Below, piece after piece: positions 7,851 to 24,100 of a DNA stretch of 64,000 nucleotides (the first letter of the stretch is position 1; each line of letters starts with the position of its first letter). The notes beneath the pieces were generated by a model, which had not been told where the DNA came from, made no database searches, and worked only from the letters and a program-made list of their open reading frames with translations. Position numbers and translations under genes: made by a program. The DNA is taken from positions 8,565,284 to 8,629,283 of the forward strand of contig OZ024808.1 in assembly GCA_964017045.1 (NCBI GenBank), in the 5' to 3' direction. Origin of the DNA: Omphiscola glabra. Lineage: Eukaryota > Mollusca > Gastropoda > Lymnaeidae.

Positions 7851-10800
7851 ATTACATCTCCAACTACATCTAATACTACATCTACATCTGCAACTACATC
7901 AGTTACATCTAAAACTAAATCTACAACTACATCTAAAACTACATCTACAACTACATCTACAACTATATCTAAAACTACATCTACAACTGCAACTACATCA
8001 GCTACATCTGAAACTACATCATCAACTGTAACTACATCAGCTACATCTGAAACTACATCTACAACTGCATCTACAACTACATCTAAAACTACATCTACAG
8101 CTGCAAATATATCAGCTACATCTAAAACTACATTTACAACTACATCTAAAAGTACATCTACAACTGCAACTACATCAGCTACATCTAAAACTACATCTAC
8201 AACTGCATCTACAACTACATCTAAAACTACATCTACAGCTGCAAATATATCAGCTACATCTAAAACTACATTTACAACTACATCTAAAAGTACATCTACA
8301 ACTGCAACTACAACAGCTACATCTAAAACTACATCTCAATCTACATCTACAACTACATCTAAAACTACATTTACAACTGCAACTACATCAGCTACATCTA
8401 AAACTTCATCTACAACTACAACTACAACTACATCTAAAGTTACATCTACAACTGCATCAGCTACATCTAAAACTACATCCACAACTGCAACTACATCAGT
8501 TACATCTAAAACTACATATACAACTGCAACTAAATCAGCTACATCTAAAAGTACATCGACAACTACATATAAAACTACATCTTAAACAACTCAACTACAT
8601 CAGCTACATATAAAACTACATCTACAACTGCAACTACATCAGCTACATCTAAAATTACATCTACATTTACATCTAAACCTACATCTACAACTACATCTAA
8701 AACTACATTTACAACTGCAACTTCATCAGCTACATCTAAAACTACATCTACAACTACACTACAATTACATCTAAAACTACATTTACAACTGCAACTACAT
8801 CAGCTACATCTAAAACTACTTATAAAACTACATCAACAACGACATCTACAACTACATCTATAACTGCAACTACATCTGCTAAATATAAAACTACATCTAC
8901 AACTACATCTACAACTTTATCTACAACTACATCTAAAACTACATCTACAACTGCAACTACATCAGATACATCTAAAACTACATCTAAAACTACATCTACA
9001 ATTACATCTAAAACTATATCTACAACTGCAACTACATCAGTTACAAATAAAACTACATCTACATCTAAAACTACATCTAAAACTACATCTAAAACTACAC
9101 CTACAACTACATCTACAACTACATTTAAAACTTACTCTACAACTGCAACTACATCAGCTACATCTAAAATTACATCTCCAACTACATCTAATACAACATC
9201 TACATCTGCAACTACATCAGTTACATCTAAAACTAAATCTACAACTTCATCTACAACTACATCTAAAATTACATCTACAACCTCAAATACATAAGCTACA
9301 TGTAAATCGACATTTACAACTATATCTAAAACTACATCTACAACTGCAAATACATAAGCTACATTTAAAACTACATTTACAACTACATCTAAAACTGCAA
9401 CTACATCAGCTACATCTAAAACTACATTTACAATTGCAACTACATCAGCTACATCTAAAACTACATATAAAATTACATTTAAAACTACATCTACAACTAC
9501 ATCTACAATTACATCTAAAACTACATCTACAACTGCAACTACATCAGCGACATCTAAAACTACATCTACAACTACTTCTACAACTACATCTAAAACTGCA
9601 TCTCCAACTACATCTAAAACTATATCTACAACTGCTACTACATAAGCTACATCTAAAACTACATCTAAAACTACATCTACAACTGCAACGACACCAGCTA
9701 CATCTAAAACTATATCTACAACTAAATCAGCTACATCTAAAACTACATCTACAACTACAATTACATCTAAAACTACATTTACAACTGCAACTACAACATC
9801 TAATCCTAAAACTATATATAAAACTACATCTACAACTACATCTAAAACTACATCTATAACTGCAACTACAGCAGCTAAATATAAAACTACATCTACAACT
9901 ACATCTACAACTTTATCTACAACTACATCTAAAACTACATCTAAAACTACATCTAAAACTGCAACTACATCAGATACATCTAAAACTACATATAAAACTA
10001 CATCTACAATAACATCTAAAACTACATCTACAACTGCAACTACATCAGTTACAAATAAAACTACATCTACATCTGAAACTACATCTAAAACTACATCTAA
10101 AACTACATTTAAAACTTACTCTACAACTGCAACTACATCAGCTACATCTAAAATTACATCTCCAACTACATCTAATACTACATCTACATCTGCAACTACA
10201 TCAGTTACATCTAAAACTAAATCTACAACTACATCTAAAACTACATCTACAACTACATCTACAACTATATCTAAAACTACATCTACAACTGCAACTACAT
10301 CAGCTACATCTAAAACTACATCTACAACTGTAACTACATCAGCTACATCTGAAACTACATCTACAACTGCATCTACAACTACATCTAAAACTACATCTAC
10401 AGCTGAAAATATATCAGCTACATCTAAAACTACATTTACAACTACATCTAAAAGTACATCAACAACTGCAACTACATCAGCTACATCTAAAACTACATCT
10501 ACAACTGCATCTACAACTACATCTAAAACTACATCTACAGCTGCAAATATGTCAGCTACATCTAAAACTACATTTACAACTACATCTAAAAGTACATCTA
10601 CAACTGCAACTACAACAGCTACATCTAAAACTACATCTCAATCTACATCTACAACTACATCTAAAACTACATTTACAACTGCAACTACATCAGCTACATC
10701 TAAAACTTCATCTACAACTACAACTACAATTACATCTAAAGTTACATCTAAAACTGCATCAGCTACATCTAAAACTACATCCACAACTGCAACTACATCA

Positions 10801-13800
10801 GTTACATCTAAAACTACATCTACAACTGCAACTAAATCAGCTACATCTAAAAGTACATCGACAACTACATATAAAACTACATCTTAAACAACTCAACTAC
10901 ATCAGCTACATATAAAACTACATCTACAACTGCAACTACATCAGCTACATCTAAAATTACATCTACATTTACATCTAAACCTACATCTACAACTACATCT
11001 AAAACTACATCTACAACTGCAACTTCATCAGCTACATCTAAAACTACATCTACAACTACACTACAATTACATCTAAAACTACATTTACAACTGCAACTAC
11101 ATCAGCTACATCTAAAACTACTTATAAAACTACATCAACAACGACATCTACAACTACATCTATAACTGCAACTACATCTGCTAAATATAAAACTACATCT
11201 ACAACTACATCTACAACTTTATCTACAACTACATCTAAAACTACATCTACAACTGCAACTACATCAGATACATCTAAAACTACATCTAAAACTACATCTA
11301 CAATTACATCTAAAACTATATCTACAACTGCAACTACATCAGTTACAAATAAAACTACATCTACATCTAAAACTACATCTAAAACTACATCTACAACTAC
11401 ATCTACAACTACTAATACATTTAAAAGTTACTCTACAACTGCAACTACATCAGCTACATCTAAAATTACATCTCCAACTACATCTAATACTACATCTACA
11501 TCTGCAACTACATCAGTTACATCTAAAACTAAATCTACAACTTCATCTACAACTACATCTAAAATTACATCTACAACCTCAAATACATAAGCTACATCTA
11601 AATCGACATTTACAACTATATCTAAAACTACATCTACAACTGCAAATACATAAGCTACATTTAAAACTACATTTACAACTACATCTAAAACTGCAACTAC
11701 ATCAGCTACATCTAAAACTACATTTACAATTGCAACTACATCAGCTACATCTAAAACTACATATAAAATTACATTTAAAACTACATCTACAACTACATCT
11801 ACAATTACATCTAAAACTACATCTACAACTGCAACTACATCAGCGACATCTAAAACTACATCTACAACTACTTCTACAACTACATCTAAAACTGCATCTC
11901 CAACTACATCTAAAACTATATCTACAACTGCTACTACATAAGCTACATCTAAAACTACATCTACAACTACATCTACAACTGCAACGACACCAGCTACATC
12001 TAAAACTATATCTACAACTAAATCAGCTACATCTAAAACTACATCTACAACTACAATTACATCTAAAACTACATTTACAACTGCAACTACAACATCTACA
12101 TCTAAAACTACATCTACAACTACATCTAAAACTACATCTATAACTGCAACTACAGCAGCTAAATATAAAACTACATCTACAACTACATCTACAACTTTAT
12201 CTACAACTACATCTAAAACTACATCTAAAACTACATCTAAAACTGCAACTACATCAGATACATCTAAAACTACATATAAAACTACATCTACAATTACATC
12301 TAAAACTACATCTACAACTGCAACTACATCAGTTACAAATAAAACTACATCTACATCTAAAACTACATCTAAAACTACATCTAAAACTACATTTAAAACT
12401 TACTCTACAACTGCAACTACATCAGCTACATCTAAAATTACATCTCCAACTACATTTAATACTACATCTACATCTGCAACTACATCAGTTACATCTAAAA
12501 CTAAATCTGCAACTACATCTAAAACTACATCTACAACTACATCTACAACTATATCTAAAACTACATCTACAACTGCAACTACATCAGCTACATCTAAAAC
12601 TACATCTACAACTGTAACTACATCAGCTACATCTGAAACTACATCTACAACTGCATCTACAACTACATCTAACACTATATCTACAGCTGCAAATATATCA
12701 GCTACATCTAAAACTACATTTACAACTACATCTAAAAGTACATCTACAACTGCATCTACAGCTACATCTAAAACTAAATCTAAAACTACAACTACATCTA
12801 AAACTACATCTTCAACTGCTACTATATCAGCTACATCTAAAATTACATTTACAACTACATCTAAAAGTACATCTACAACTGCAACTACAACAGCTACATC
12901 TAAAACTACATCTCAATCTACATCTACAACTACATCTAAAACTACATTTACAACTGCAACTACATCAGCTACATCTAAAACTTCATCTACAACTACATCT
13001 ACAACTACATCTAAAGTTACATCTACAACTGCATCAGCTACATCTAAAACTACATCCACAACTGCAACTACATCAGTTACATCTAAAACTAAATCTACAA
13101 CTTCATCTACAACTATATCTAAAACTACATCTACAACTGCAAATACATAAGCTACATTTAAAACTACATTTACAACTACATCTAAAACTGCAACTACATC
13201 AGCTACATCTAAAACTACATTTACAATTGCAACTACATCAGCTACATCTAAAACTACATATAAAATTACATTTAAAACTACATCTACAACTACATCTACA
13301 ATTACATCTAAAACTACATCTACAACTGCAACTACATCAGCGACATCTAAAACTACATCTACAACTACTTCTACAACAACATCTAAAACTGCATCTCCAA
13401 CTACATCTAAAACTATATCTACAACTGCTACTACATAAGCTACATCTAAAACTACATCTAAAACTACATCTACAACTGCAACGACACCAGCTACATCTAA
13501 AACTATATCTACAACTAAATTAGCTACATCTAAAACTACATTTACAACTGCAACTACAACAGCTACATCTAAAACTACATATAAAACTACATCTACAACT
13601 ACATCTAAAACTACATCTATAACTGCAACTACATAAGCTAAATATAAAACTACATCTACAACTACATCTACAACTTAATCTACAACTACATCTAAAACTA
13701 CATCTAAAACTACATCTAAAACTGCAACTACATCAGATACATCTAAAACTACATCTAAAACTAGATCTACAATTATATCTAAAACTACATCTACAACTGC

Positions 13801-16800
13801 AACTACATCAGTTACAAATAAAACTACATCTACATCTAAAACTACATCTAAAACTACATCTAAAACTACATTTAAAACTTACTCTACAACTGCAACTACA
13901 TCAGCTACATCTAAAATTACATCTCCAACTACATCTAATACTACATCTACATCTGCAACTACATCAGTTACATCTAAAACTAAATCTACAACTACATCTA
14001 AAACTACATCTACAACTACATCTACAACTATATCTAAAACTACATCTACAACTGCAACTACATCAGCTACATCTGAAACTACATCATCAACTGTAACTAC
14101 ATCAGCTACATCTGAAACTACATCTACAACTGCATCTACAACTACATCTAAAACTACATCTACAGCTGCAAATATATCAGCTACATCTAAAACTACATTT
14201 ACAACTACATCTAAAAGTACATCTACAACTGCAACTACATCAGCTACATCTAAAACTAGCTCTACAACTGCATCTACAACTACATCTAAAACTACATCTA
14301 CAGCTGCAAATATATCAGCTACATCTAAAACTACATTTACAACTACATCTAAAAGTACATCTACAACTGCAACTACAACAGCTACATCTAAAACTACATC
14401 TCAATCTACATCTACAACTACATCTAAAACTACATTTACAACTGCAACTACATCAGCTACATCTAAAACTTCATCTACAACTACAACTACAACTACATCT
14501 AAAGTTACATCTACAACTGCATCAGCTACATCTAAAACTACATCCACAACTGCAACTACATCAGTTACAACTAAAACTACATCTACAACTGCAACTAAAT
14601 CAGCTACATCTAAAAGTACATCGACAACTACATATAAAACTACATCTTAAACAACTCAACTACATCAGCTACATATAAAACTACATCTACAACTGCAACT
14701 ACATCAGCTACATCTAAAATTACATCTACATTTACATCTAAACCTACATCTACAACTACATCTAAAACTACATCTACAACTGCAACTTCATCAGCTACAT
14801 CTAAAACTACATCTACAACTACATTTAAAACTTACTCTACAAATGCAACTACATCAGCTACATCTAAAATTACATCTCCAACTACATCTAATACTACATC
14901 TACATCTGCAACTACATCAGTTACATCTAAAACTAAATCTACAACTACATCTAAAACTACATCTACAACTACATCTACAACTATATCTAAAACTACATCT
15001 ACAACTGCAACTACATCAGCTACATCTAAAACTACATCTACAACTGTAACTACATCAGCTACATCTGAAACTACATCTACAACTGCATCTACAACTACAT
15101 CTAACACTACATCTACAGGTGCAAATATATCAGCTACATCTAAAACTACATTTACAACTACATCTAAAAGTACATCTACAACTGCAACTACAACAGCTAC
15201 ATCTAAAACTACATCTCAATCTACATCTACAACTACATCTAAAACTACATTTACAACTGCAACTACATCAGCTACATCTAAAACTTCATCTACAACTACA
15301 TCTACAACTACATCTAAAGTTACATCTACAACTGCATCAGCTACATCTAAAACTACATCCACAACTGCAACTACATCAGTTACATCTAAAACTAAATCTA
15401 CAACTTCATCTACAACTACATCTAAAATTACATCTACAACCTCAAATACATAAGCTACATCTAAATCTACATTTACAACTATATCTAAAACTACATCTAC
15501 AACTGCAAATACATAAGCTACATTTAAAACTACATTTACAACTACATCTAAAACTGCAACTACATCAGCTACATCTAAAACTACATTTACAATTGCAACT
15601 ACATCAGCTACATCTAAAACTACATATGAAATTACATTTAAAACTACATCTACAACTACATCTACAATTACATCTAAAACTACATCTACAACTGCAACTA
15701 CATCAGCGACATCTAAAACTACATCTACAACTACTTCTACAACAACATCTAAAACTGCATCTGCAACTACATCTAAAACTATATCTACAACTGCTACTAC
15801 ATAAGCTACATCTAAAACTACATCTAAAACTACATCTACAACTGCAACGACACCAGCTACATCTAAAACTATATCTACAACTAAATTAGCTACATCTAAA
15901 ACTACATTTACAACTGCAACTACAACAGCTACATCTAAAACTACATCTAAAACTACATCTACAACTACATCTAAAACTACATCTATAACTGCAACTACAT
16001 AAGCTAAATATAAAACTACATCTACAACTTAATCTACAACTACATCTAAAACTACATCTAAAACTACATCTAAAACTGCAACTACATCAGATACATCTAA
16101 AACTACATCTAAAACTACATCTACAATTACATCTAAAACTACATCTACAACTGCAACTACATCAGTTACAAATAAAACTACATCTACATCTAAAACTACA
16201 TCTAAAACTACATCTAAAACTACATTTAAAACTTACTCTACAACTGCAACTACATCAGCTACATCTAAAATTACATCTCCAACTACATCTAATACTACAT
16301 CTACATCTGCAACTACATCAGTTACATCTAAAACTAAATCTACAACTACATCTAAAACTACATCTACAACTACATCTACAACTATATCTAAAACTACATC
16401 TACAACTGCAACTACATCAGCTACATCTGAAACTACATCATCAACTGTAACTACATCAGCTACATCTGAAACTACATCTACAAATGCATCTACAACTACA
16501 TCTAAAACTACATCTACAGCTGCAAATATATCAGCTACATCTAAAACTACATTTACAACTACATCTAAAAGTACATCTACAACTGCAACTACATCAGCTA
16601 CATCTAAAACTAGCTCTACAACTGCATCTACAACTACATCTAAAACTACATCTACAGCTGCAAATATATCAGCTACATCTAAAACTACATCTAAAACTAC
16701 ATTTACAACTACATCTAAAAGTACATCTCAATCGACATCTACAACTACATCTAAAACTACATTTACAACTGCAACTACATCAGCTACATCTAAAACTTCA

Positions 16801-18100
16801 TCTACAACTACAACTACAACTACATCTAAAGTTACATCTACAACTGCATCAGCTACATCTAAAACTACATCCACAACTGCAACTACATCAGTTACATCTA
16901 AAATTACATCTACAACTGCAACTAAATCAGCTACATCTAAAAGTACATCGACAACTACATATAAAACTACATCTTAAACAACTCAACTACATAAGCTACA
17001 TATAAAACTACATCTACAACTGCAACTACATCAGCTACATCCAAAATTACATCTACATTTACATCTAAACCTACATCTACAACTACATCTAAAACTACAT
17101 CTACAACTGCAACTTCATCAGCTACATCTAAAACTACATCTACAACTACACTACAATTACATCTAAAACTACATTTACAACTGCAACTACATCAGCTACA
17201 TCTAAAACTACTTATAAAACTACATCAACAACGACATCTACAACTACATCTATAACTGCAACTACATCTGCTAAATATAAAACTACATCTACAACTACAT
17301 CTACAACTTTATCTACAACTACATCTAAAACTACATCTACAGCTGCAAATATATCAGCTACATCTAAAACTACATTTACAACTACATCTAAAAGTACATC
17401 TACAACTGCAGCTACATCAGCTACATCTAAAACTGCATCTACAACTACATCTAAAACTACATCTACAGCTGCAAATATATCAGCTACATCTGACACTACA
17501 TTTACAACTACATCTAAAAGTACATCTACAACTGCAACTACAACAGCTACATCTAAAACTACATCTCAATCTACATCTACAACTACATCTAAAACTACAT
17601 TTACAACTGCAACTACATCAGCTACATCTAAAACTTCATCTACAACTACATCTAAAGTTACATCTACAACTGCATCAGCTACATCTAAAACTACATCCAC
17701 AACTGCAACTACATCAGTTACATCTAAAACTACATCTACAACTGCAACTAAATCAGCTACATCTAAAAGTACATCGACAACTACATATAAAACTACATCT
17801 TAAACAACTCAACTACATCAGCTACATATAAAACTACATCTACAACTGCAACTACATCAGCTACATCTAAAATTACATCTACATTTACATCTAAACCTAC
17901 ATCTACAACTACATCTAAAACTACATTTACAACTGCAACTTCATCAGCTACATCTAAAACTACATCTACAACTACACTACAATTACATCTAAAACTATAT
18001 TTACAACTGCAACTACATCAGCTACATCTAAAACTACTTATAAAACTACATCAACAACGACATCTACAACTACATCTATAACTGCAACTACATCTGCTAA
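7850..18100 (+). repeat. About 2.3-kb higher-order repeat block
   Basis: Marker motifs recur at similar intervals. AAATTACATCTCCAACTACA followed by TCTAATAC appears at about 7846, 10140, 12421, 13903, 14860 and 16259. A TTG-initiated QLHQLHLKLHIK-type segment appears at 9434, 11730, 13227 and 15593 (spacings 2296, 1497, 2366). ACATCTTAAACAACTCAACT appears at about 8579, 10880, 14644, 16970 and 17797. The basic unit is therefore about 2.3 kb with partial deletions and insertions. Copies are clearly related but carry many length differences. Confidence 0.7.
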
Positions 18101-21100
18101 AAATAAAACTACATCTCCAACTACATCTAAAACTACATCTACAACTACATCTAAAACTACAACTACATCTAAAACTACATCTACAACTGCTACTACATCA
18201 GTTACATCTAAAACTACATCTACAACTGCAACTATATCAGCTAAATCTAAAACTACATCTACAACTGCAACTACATCAGCTACATCTAAAACTACATCTA
18301 CAGCTACATCTACAACTACATCTACAACAACATCATCTACATCTAAAACTACTTCTACAACTTCATCTACTACTATATCTAAAACTACAACTACATCAGC
18401 TACATCTAAAACTACATCTACAACTGCATCTACAGCTACATCTAAAACTACATCTACAACTGCAAATACATAAGCTACATCTAAAACTACATTTACAATT
18501 GCAACTACATCAGCTACATCTAAACTACATCTAAAACTACATCTAAAACTACATCTACAAAAACATCTATAACTGCAACTACATCTGCTAAATATAAAAC
18601 TACATCTCCAACTACATCTAAAACTACAACTACATCTAAAACTACATCTACAACTGCTACTACATCAGTTACATCTAAAACTACATCTACAACTGCAACT
18701 ATATCAGCTAGATCTAAAACTACATCTAAAACTGCAACTACATCAGCTACATCTAAAACTACATCTACAACTACATCTACAACTGCATCAGCTACATCTA
18801 AAACTACATCTACAACTACATCTACAACTGCAACTACATCAGCTACATCTAAAACTACATCTACAACTTCATCTACAACTACATCTAAAACTACATCTAA
18901 AACTACATCTACAAAAACATCTATAACTGCAACTACATCTGCTAAATATAAAACTACATCTCCAACTACATCTAAAACTACAACTACATCTAAAACTACA
19001 TCTACAACTGCTACTACATCAGTTACATCTAAAACTACATCTACAACTGCAACTATATCAGCTAGATCTAAAACTACATCTACAACTGCAACTACATCAG
19101 CTACATCTAAAACTACATCTACAACTACATCTACAACTGCAACTACATCAGCTACATCTAAAACTACATCTCCAACTACATCTAATACTACATCTACATC
19201 TGCAACTACATCAGTTACATCTAAAACTAAATCTACAACTACATCTAAAACTACATCTACAACTACATCTACAACTATATCTAAAACTACATCTACAACT
19301 GCAACTACATCAGCTACATCTGAAACTACATCATCAACTGTAACTACATCAGCTACATCTGAAACTACATCTACAAATGCATCTACAACTACATCTAAAA
19401 CTACATCTACAAATACATCTATAACTGCAACTACATCTGCTAAATATACAACTACATCTCCAACTACATCTAAAACTACAACTACATCTAAAACTACATC
19501 TACAACTGCTACTACATCAGTTACATCTAAAACTACATCTACAACTGCAACTATATCAGCTAGATCTAAAACTACATCTACAACTGCAACTACATCAGCT
19601 ACATCTAAAACTACATCTACAACTACATCTACAACTGCAACTACATCAGCTACATCTAAAACTACATAAAAAACTACATCTACAACTACATCTACAACTG
19701 AAACTAAAACTACATCTACAACTTCATCTACTACTATATCTAAACCTACAACTACAACTACATCAGCTACATCTAAAACTGCATCTACAACTGCATCTAC
19801 AGCTACATCTAAAACTAAATCTACAACTGCAAATACATAAGCTACATCTAAAACTACATTTACAACTACAACTACAATTACATCTAAAACTACATTTACA
19901 CATGCAACTACATCAGCTACATCTTTAAGTACATCTACAACTACATCAGTTACATCTAAAACTACATCTACAACTGCAACGACACCAGCTACATCTAAAA
20001 CTATATCTACAACTAAATCAGCTACATCTAAAACTACATCTACAACTACAATTACATATAAAACTACATTTACAACTGCAACTACAACAGCTACATCTAA
20101 AACTACATATAAAACTACATCTACAACTACATCTAAAACTATATCTATAACTGCAACTACATCAGCTAAATATAAAACTACATCTACAACTACATCTACA
20201 ACTTTATCTACAACTACATCTAAAACTACATCTAAAACTACATCTAAAACTACATCTAAAACTGCAACTACATCAGATACATCTAAAACTACATCTAAAA
20301 CTACATCTACAATTACATCTAAAACTACATCTACAACTGCAACTACATCAGTTACAAATAAAACTACATCTACATCTAAAACTACATCTAAAACTACATC
20401 TAAAACTACATTTAAAACTTACTCTACAACTGCAACTACATCAGCTACATCTAAAATTACATCTCCAACTACATCTAATACTACATCTAAATCTGCAACT
20501 ACATCAGCTACATCTAAACTACATCTAAAACTACATCTAAAACTACATCTACAAAAACATCTATAACTGCAACTACATCTGCTAAATATCAAACTACATC
20601 TCCAACTACATCTAAAACTACAACTACATCTAAAACTACATCTACAACTGCTACTACACCAGTTACATCTAAAACTACATCTACAACTGCAACTATATCA
20701 GCTAGATCTAAAACTACATCTACAACTGCAACTACATCAGCTACATCTAAAACTACATCTACAACTACATCTACAACTGCAACTTCATCAGCTACATCTA
20801 AAACTACATCTACAAATACATATATAACTGCAACTACATCTGCTAAATATACAATTACATCTCCAACTACATCTAAAACTACAACTACATCTAAAACTAC
20901 ATCTACAACTGCTACTACATCAGTTACATCTAAAACTACATCTACAACTGCAACTATATCAGCTAGATCTAAAACGACATCTACAACTGCAACTACATCA
21001 GCTACATCTAAAACTACATCTACAACTTCATATACAACTACATCTAAAACTACATCTACAACTGCAACTACATCAGCTACATCTAAAACTACATAAAAAA

Positions 21101-24100
21101 CTACATCTACAGCTACATCTACAATTACATCTACAACTGCAACTAAAACTACATCTACAACTTCATCTACTACTATATCTAAACCTACAACTACAACTAC
21201 ATCAGCTACATCCTTAAAGTACATATACAACTACATCAGTTACATCTAAAACTACATCTACAACTGCAACTACATCAGCTACATCTAAAACTACATCTAC
21301 AACTACACTACAATTACATCTAAAACTACATTTACAAATGCAACTACATCAGCTACAACTAAAACTACTTATAAAACTACATCAACAACTACATCTACAA
21401 GTACATCTATAACTGCAACTACATCTGCTAAATATAAAACTACATCTCCAACTACATCTAAAACTACATCTACAACTACATCTAAAACTACAACTACATC
21501 TAAAACTACATCTACAACTGCTACTACATCAGTTACATCTAAAACTACATCTACAAATGCAAATATATCAGCTACATCTAAAACTACATCTACAAATGCA
21601 ACTACATCAGCTACATCTAAAACTACATCTACAACTACATCTACAACTGCAACTAATTCAGCTACATCTAAAACTACATCTACAACTTCATCTACAACTA
21701 CATCTAAAACTACATCTACAACTGAAACTACATCAGCTACATCTAAAACTACATATAAAACTACATCTATAGCTACATCTACAACTACATCTACAACTAG
21801 ATCATCTACATCAAAAACTACATCTACAACTGCATCTAAAACTACATCTACATCAGCTACATCTAAAACTACATATAAAACTACATCTACAGCTACATCT
21901 ACAACTACATCAACAACTACATCCTCTACATCTAAAACTACATCTACAACTGCATCTAGAACTACATCTAAAACTACATCTAGAACTTCATCTACTACTA
22001 TATCTAAAACTACAACTACAACTGCAACTACATCAGCTACATCTAAAACTACATCTACAAGTGCATCTACAGCTACATCTAAAACTACATCTAAAACTAC
22101 AACTACATCTAAAACTACATCTACAACTGCTACTACATCAGTTACATCTAAAACTACATCTACAACTGCAACTATATCAGCTAGATCTAAAACTACATCT
22201 ACAACTGCAACTACATCAGATACATCTAAAACTACATCTACAACTGCATATACAGCTACATCTAAAACTACATCTACAACTGCAAATACATTAGCTACAT
22301 CTAAATCTACATCTAAAACTACACCTACAACTGCAACTACATCAGTTACATCTTAAACTGCATCTCCAACTACATCTAAAACTACATCTACAACTACATC
22401 TACAACTATATCTAAAACTACATCTAAAACTGCAACTACATCAGCTACATCTAAAACTACATCTACAACTGTAACTACATCAGCTACATCTCAAACTACA
22501 TCTACAACTTCATCTACAACTACATCTAAAACTACATCTACATCTACAACTACATCATCTACATCTAAAACTACTTCTACAACTTCATCTACTACTATAT
22601 CTAAAACTACAACTACATCAGCTACATCTAAAACTACATCTACAACTGCATCTACAGCTACATCTAAAACTACATCTACAACTGCAAATACATAAGCTAC
22701 ATCTAAAACTACATTTACAATTGCAACTACATCAGCTACATCTAAACTACATCTAAAACTACATCTAAAACTACATCTACAAAAACATCTATAACTGCAA
22801 CTACATCTGCTAAATAAGAAAACTACATCTCCAACTACATCTAAAACTACAACTACATCTAAAACTACATCTACAACTGCTACTACACCAGTTACATCTA
22901 AAACTACATCTACAACTACACTACAATTACATCTAAAACTACATTTACAACTGCAACTACATCAGCTACAACTAAAACTACTTATAAAACTACATCAACA
23001 ACTACATCTACAAGTACATCTATAACTGCAACTACATCTGCTAAATATAAAACTACATCTCCAACTACATCTAAAACTACATCTACAACTACATCTAAAA
23101 CTACAACTACATCTAAAACTACATCTACAACTGCAACTACATCAGTTACATCTAAAACTACATCTACAAATGCAAATATATCAGCTACATCTAAGTACTA
23201 CCTCTACAACTGCAACTACATCAGCTACATCTAAAACTACACCTACAACTACATCTACAACTGCAACTAATTCAGCTACATCTAAAACTACATCTACAAC
23301 TTCATCTACAACTACATCAAAAACTACATCTACAACTGCAACTACATCAGCTACATCTAAAACTACATATAAAACTACATCTACAGCTACATCTACAACT
23401 ACATCAACAACTACATCCTCTACATCTAAAACTACATCTACAAATGCATCTAGAACTACACTAAAACTACATCTAGAACTTCATCTACTACTATATCTAA
23501 AACTACAACTACAACTGCAACTAAATCAGCTACATCTAAAACTACATCTACAACTGCATCTACAGCTACATCTAAAACTACATCTAAAACTACAACTACA
23601 TCTAAAACTACATCTACAACTGCTACTACATCAGTTACATCTAAAACTACATCTACAACTGCATCTACATCTTAAACTACATCTATAACTTCATCTACAA
23701 CTATATCTAAAACTACATCTACAACTACATCAGATACATCTAAAACTACATCTACAACTGCATATACAGCTACATCTAAAACTACATCTACAACTGCAAA
23801 TACATTAGCTACATCTAAATCTACATCTAAAACTACACCTACAACTGCAACTACATCAGTTACATCTTAAACTGCATCTCCAACTACATCTAAAACTACA
23901 TCTACAACTATATCTAAAACTACATCTAAAACTGCAACTACATCAGCTACATCTAAAACTACATCTACAACTGTAACTACATCAGCTACATCTCAAACTA
24001 CATCTACAACTGCATCTACAACTTCATCTAAAACTACATCTACATCTACAACTACATCATCTACATCTAAAACTACTTCTACAACTTCATCTACTACTAT

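Noticed and set aside
10549..10887. Thr/Ser-rich 112-codon ORF as a mucin gene
   Set aside because: It starts at a chance ATG in a module variant and stops at the recurrent CATCTTAAAC. Homologous modules nearby lack the start, and variation is not enriched at third codon positions.
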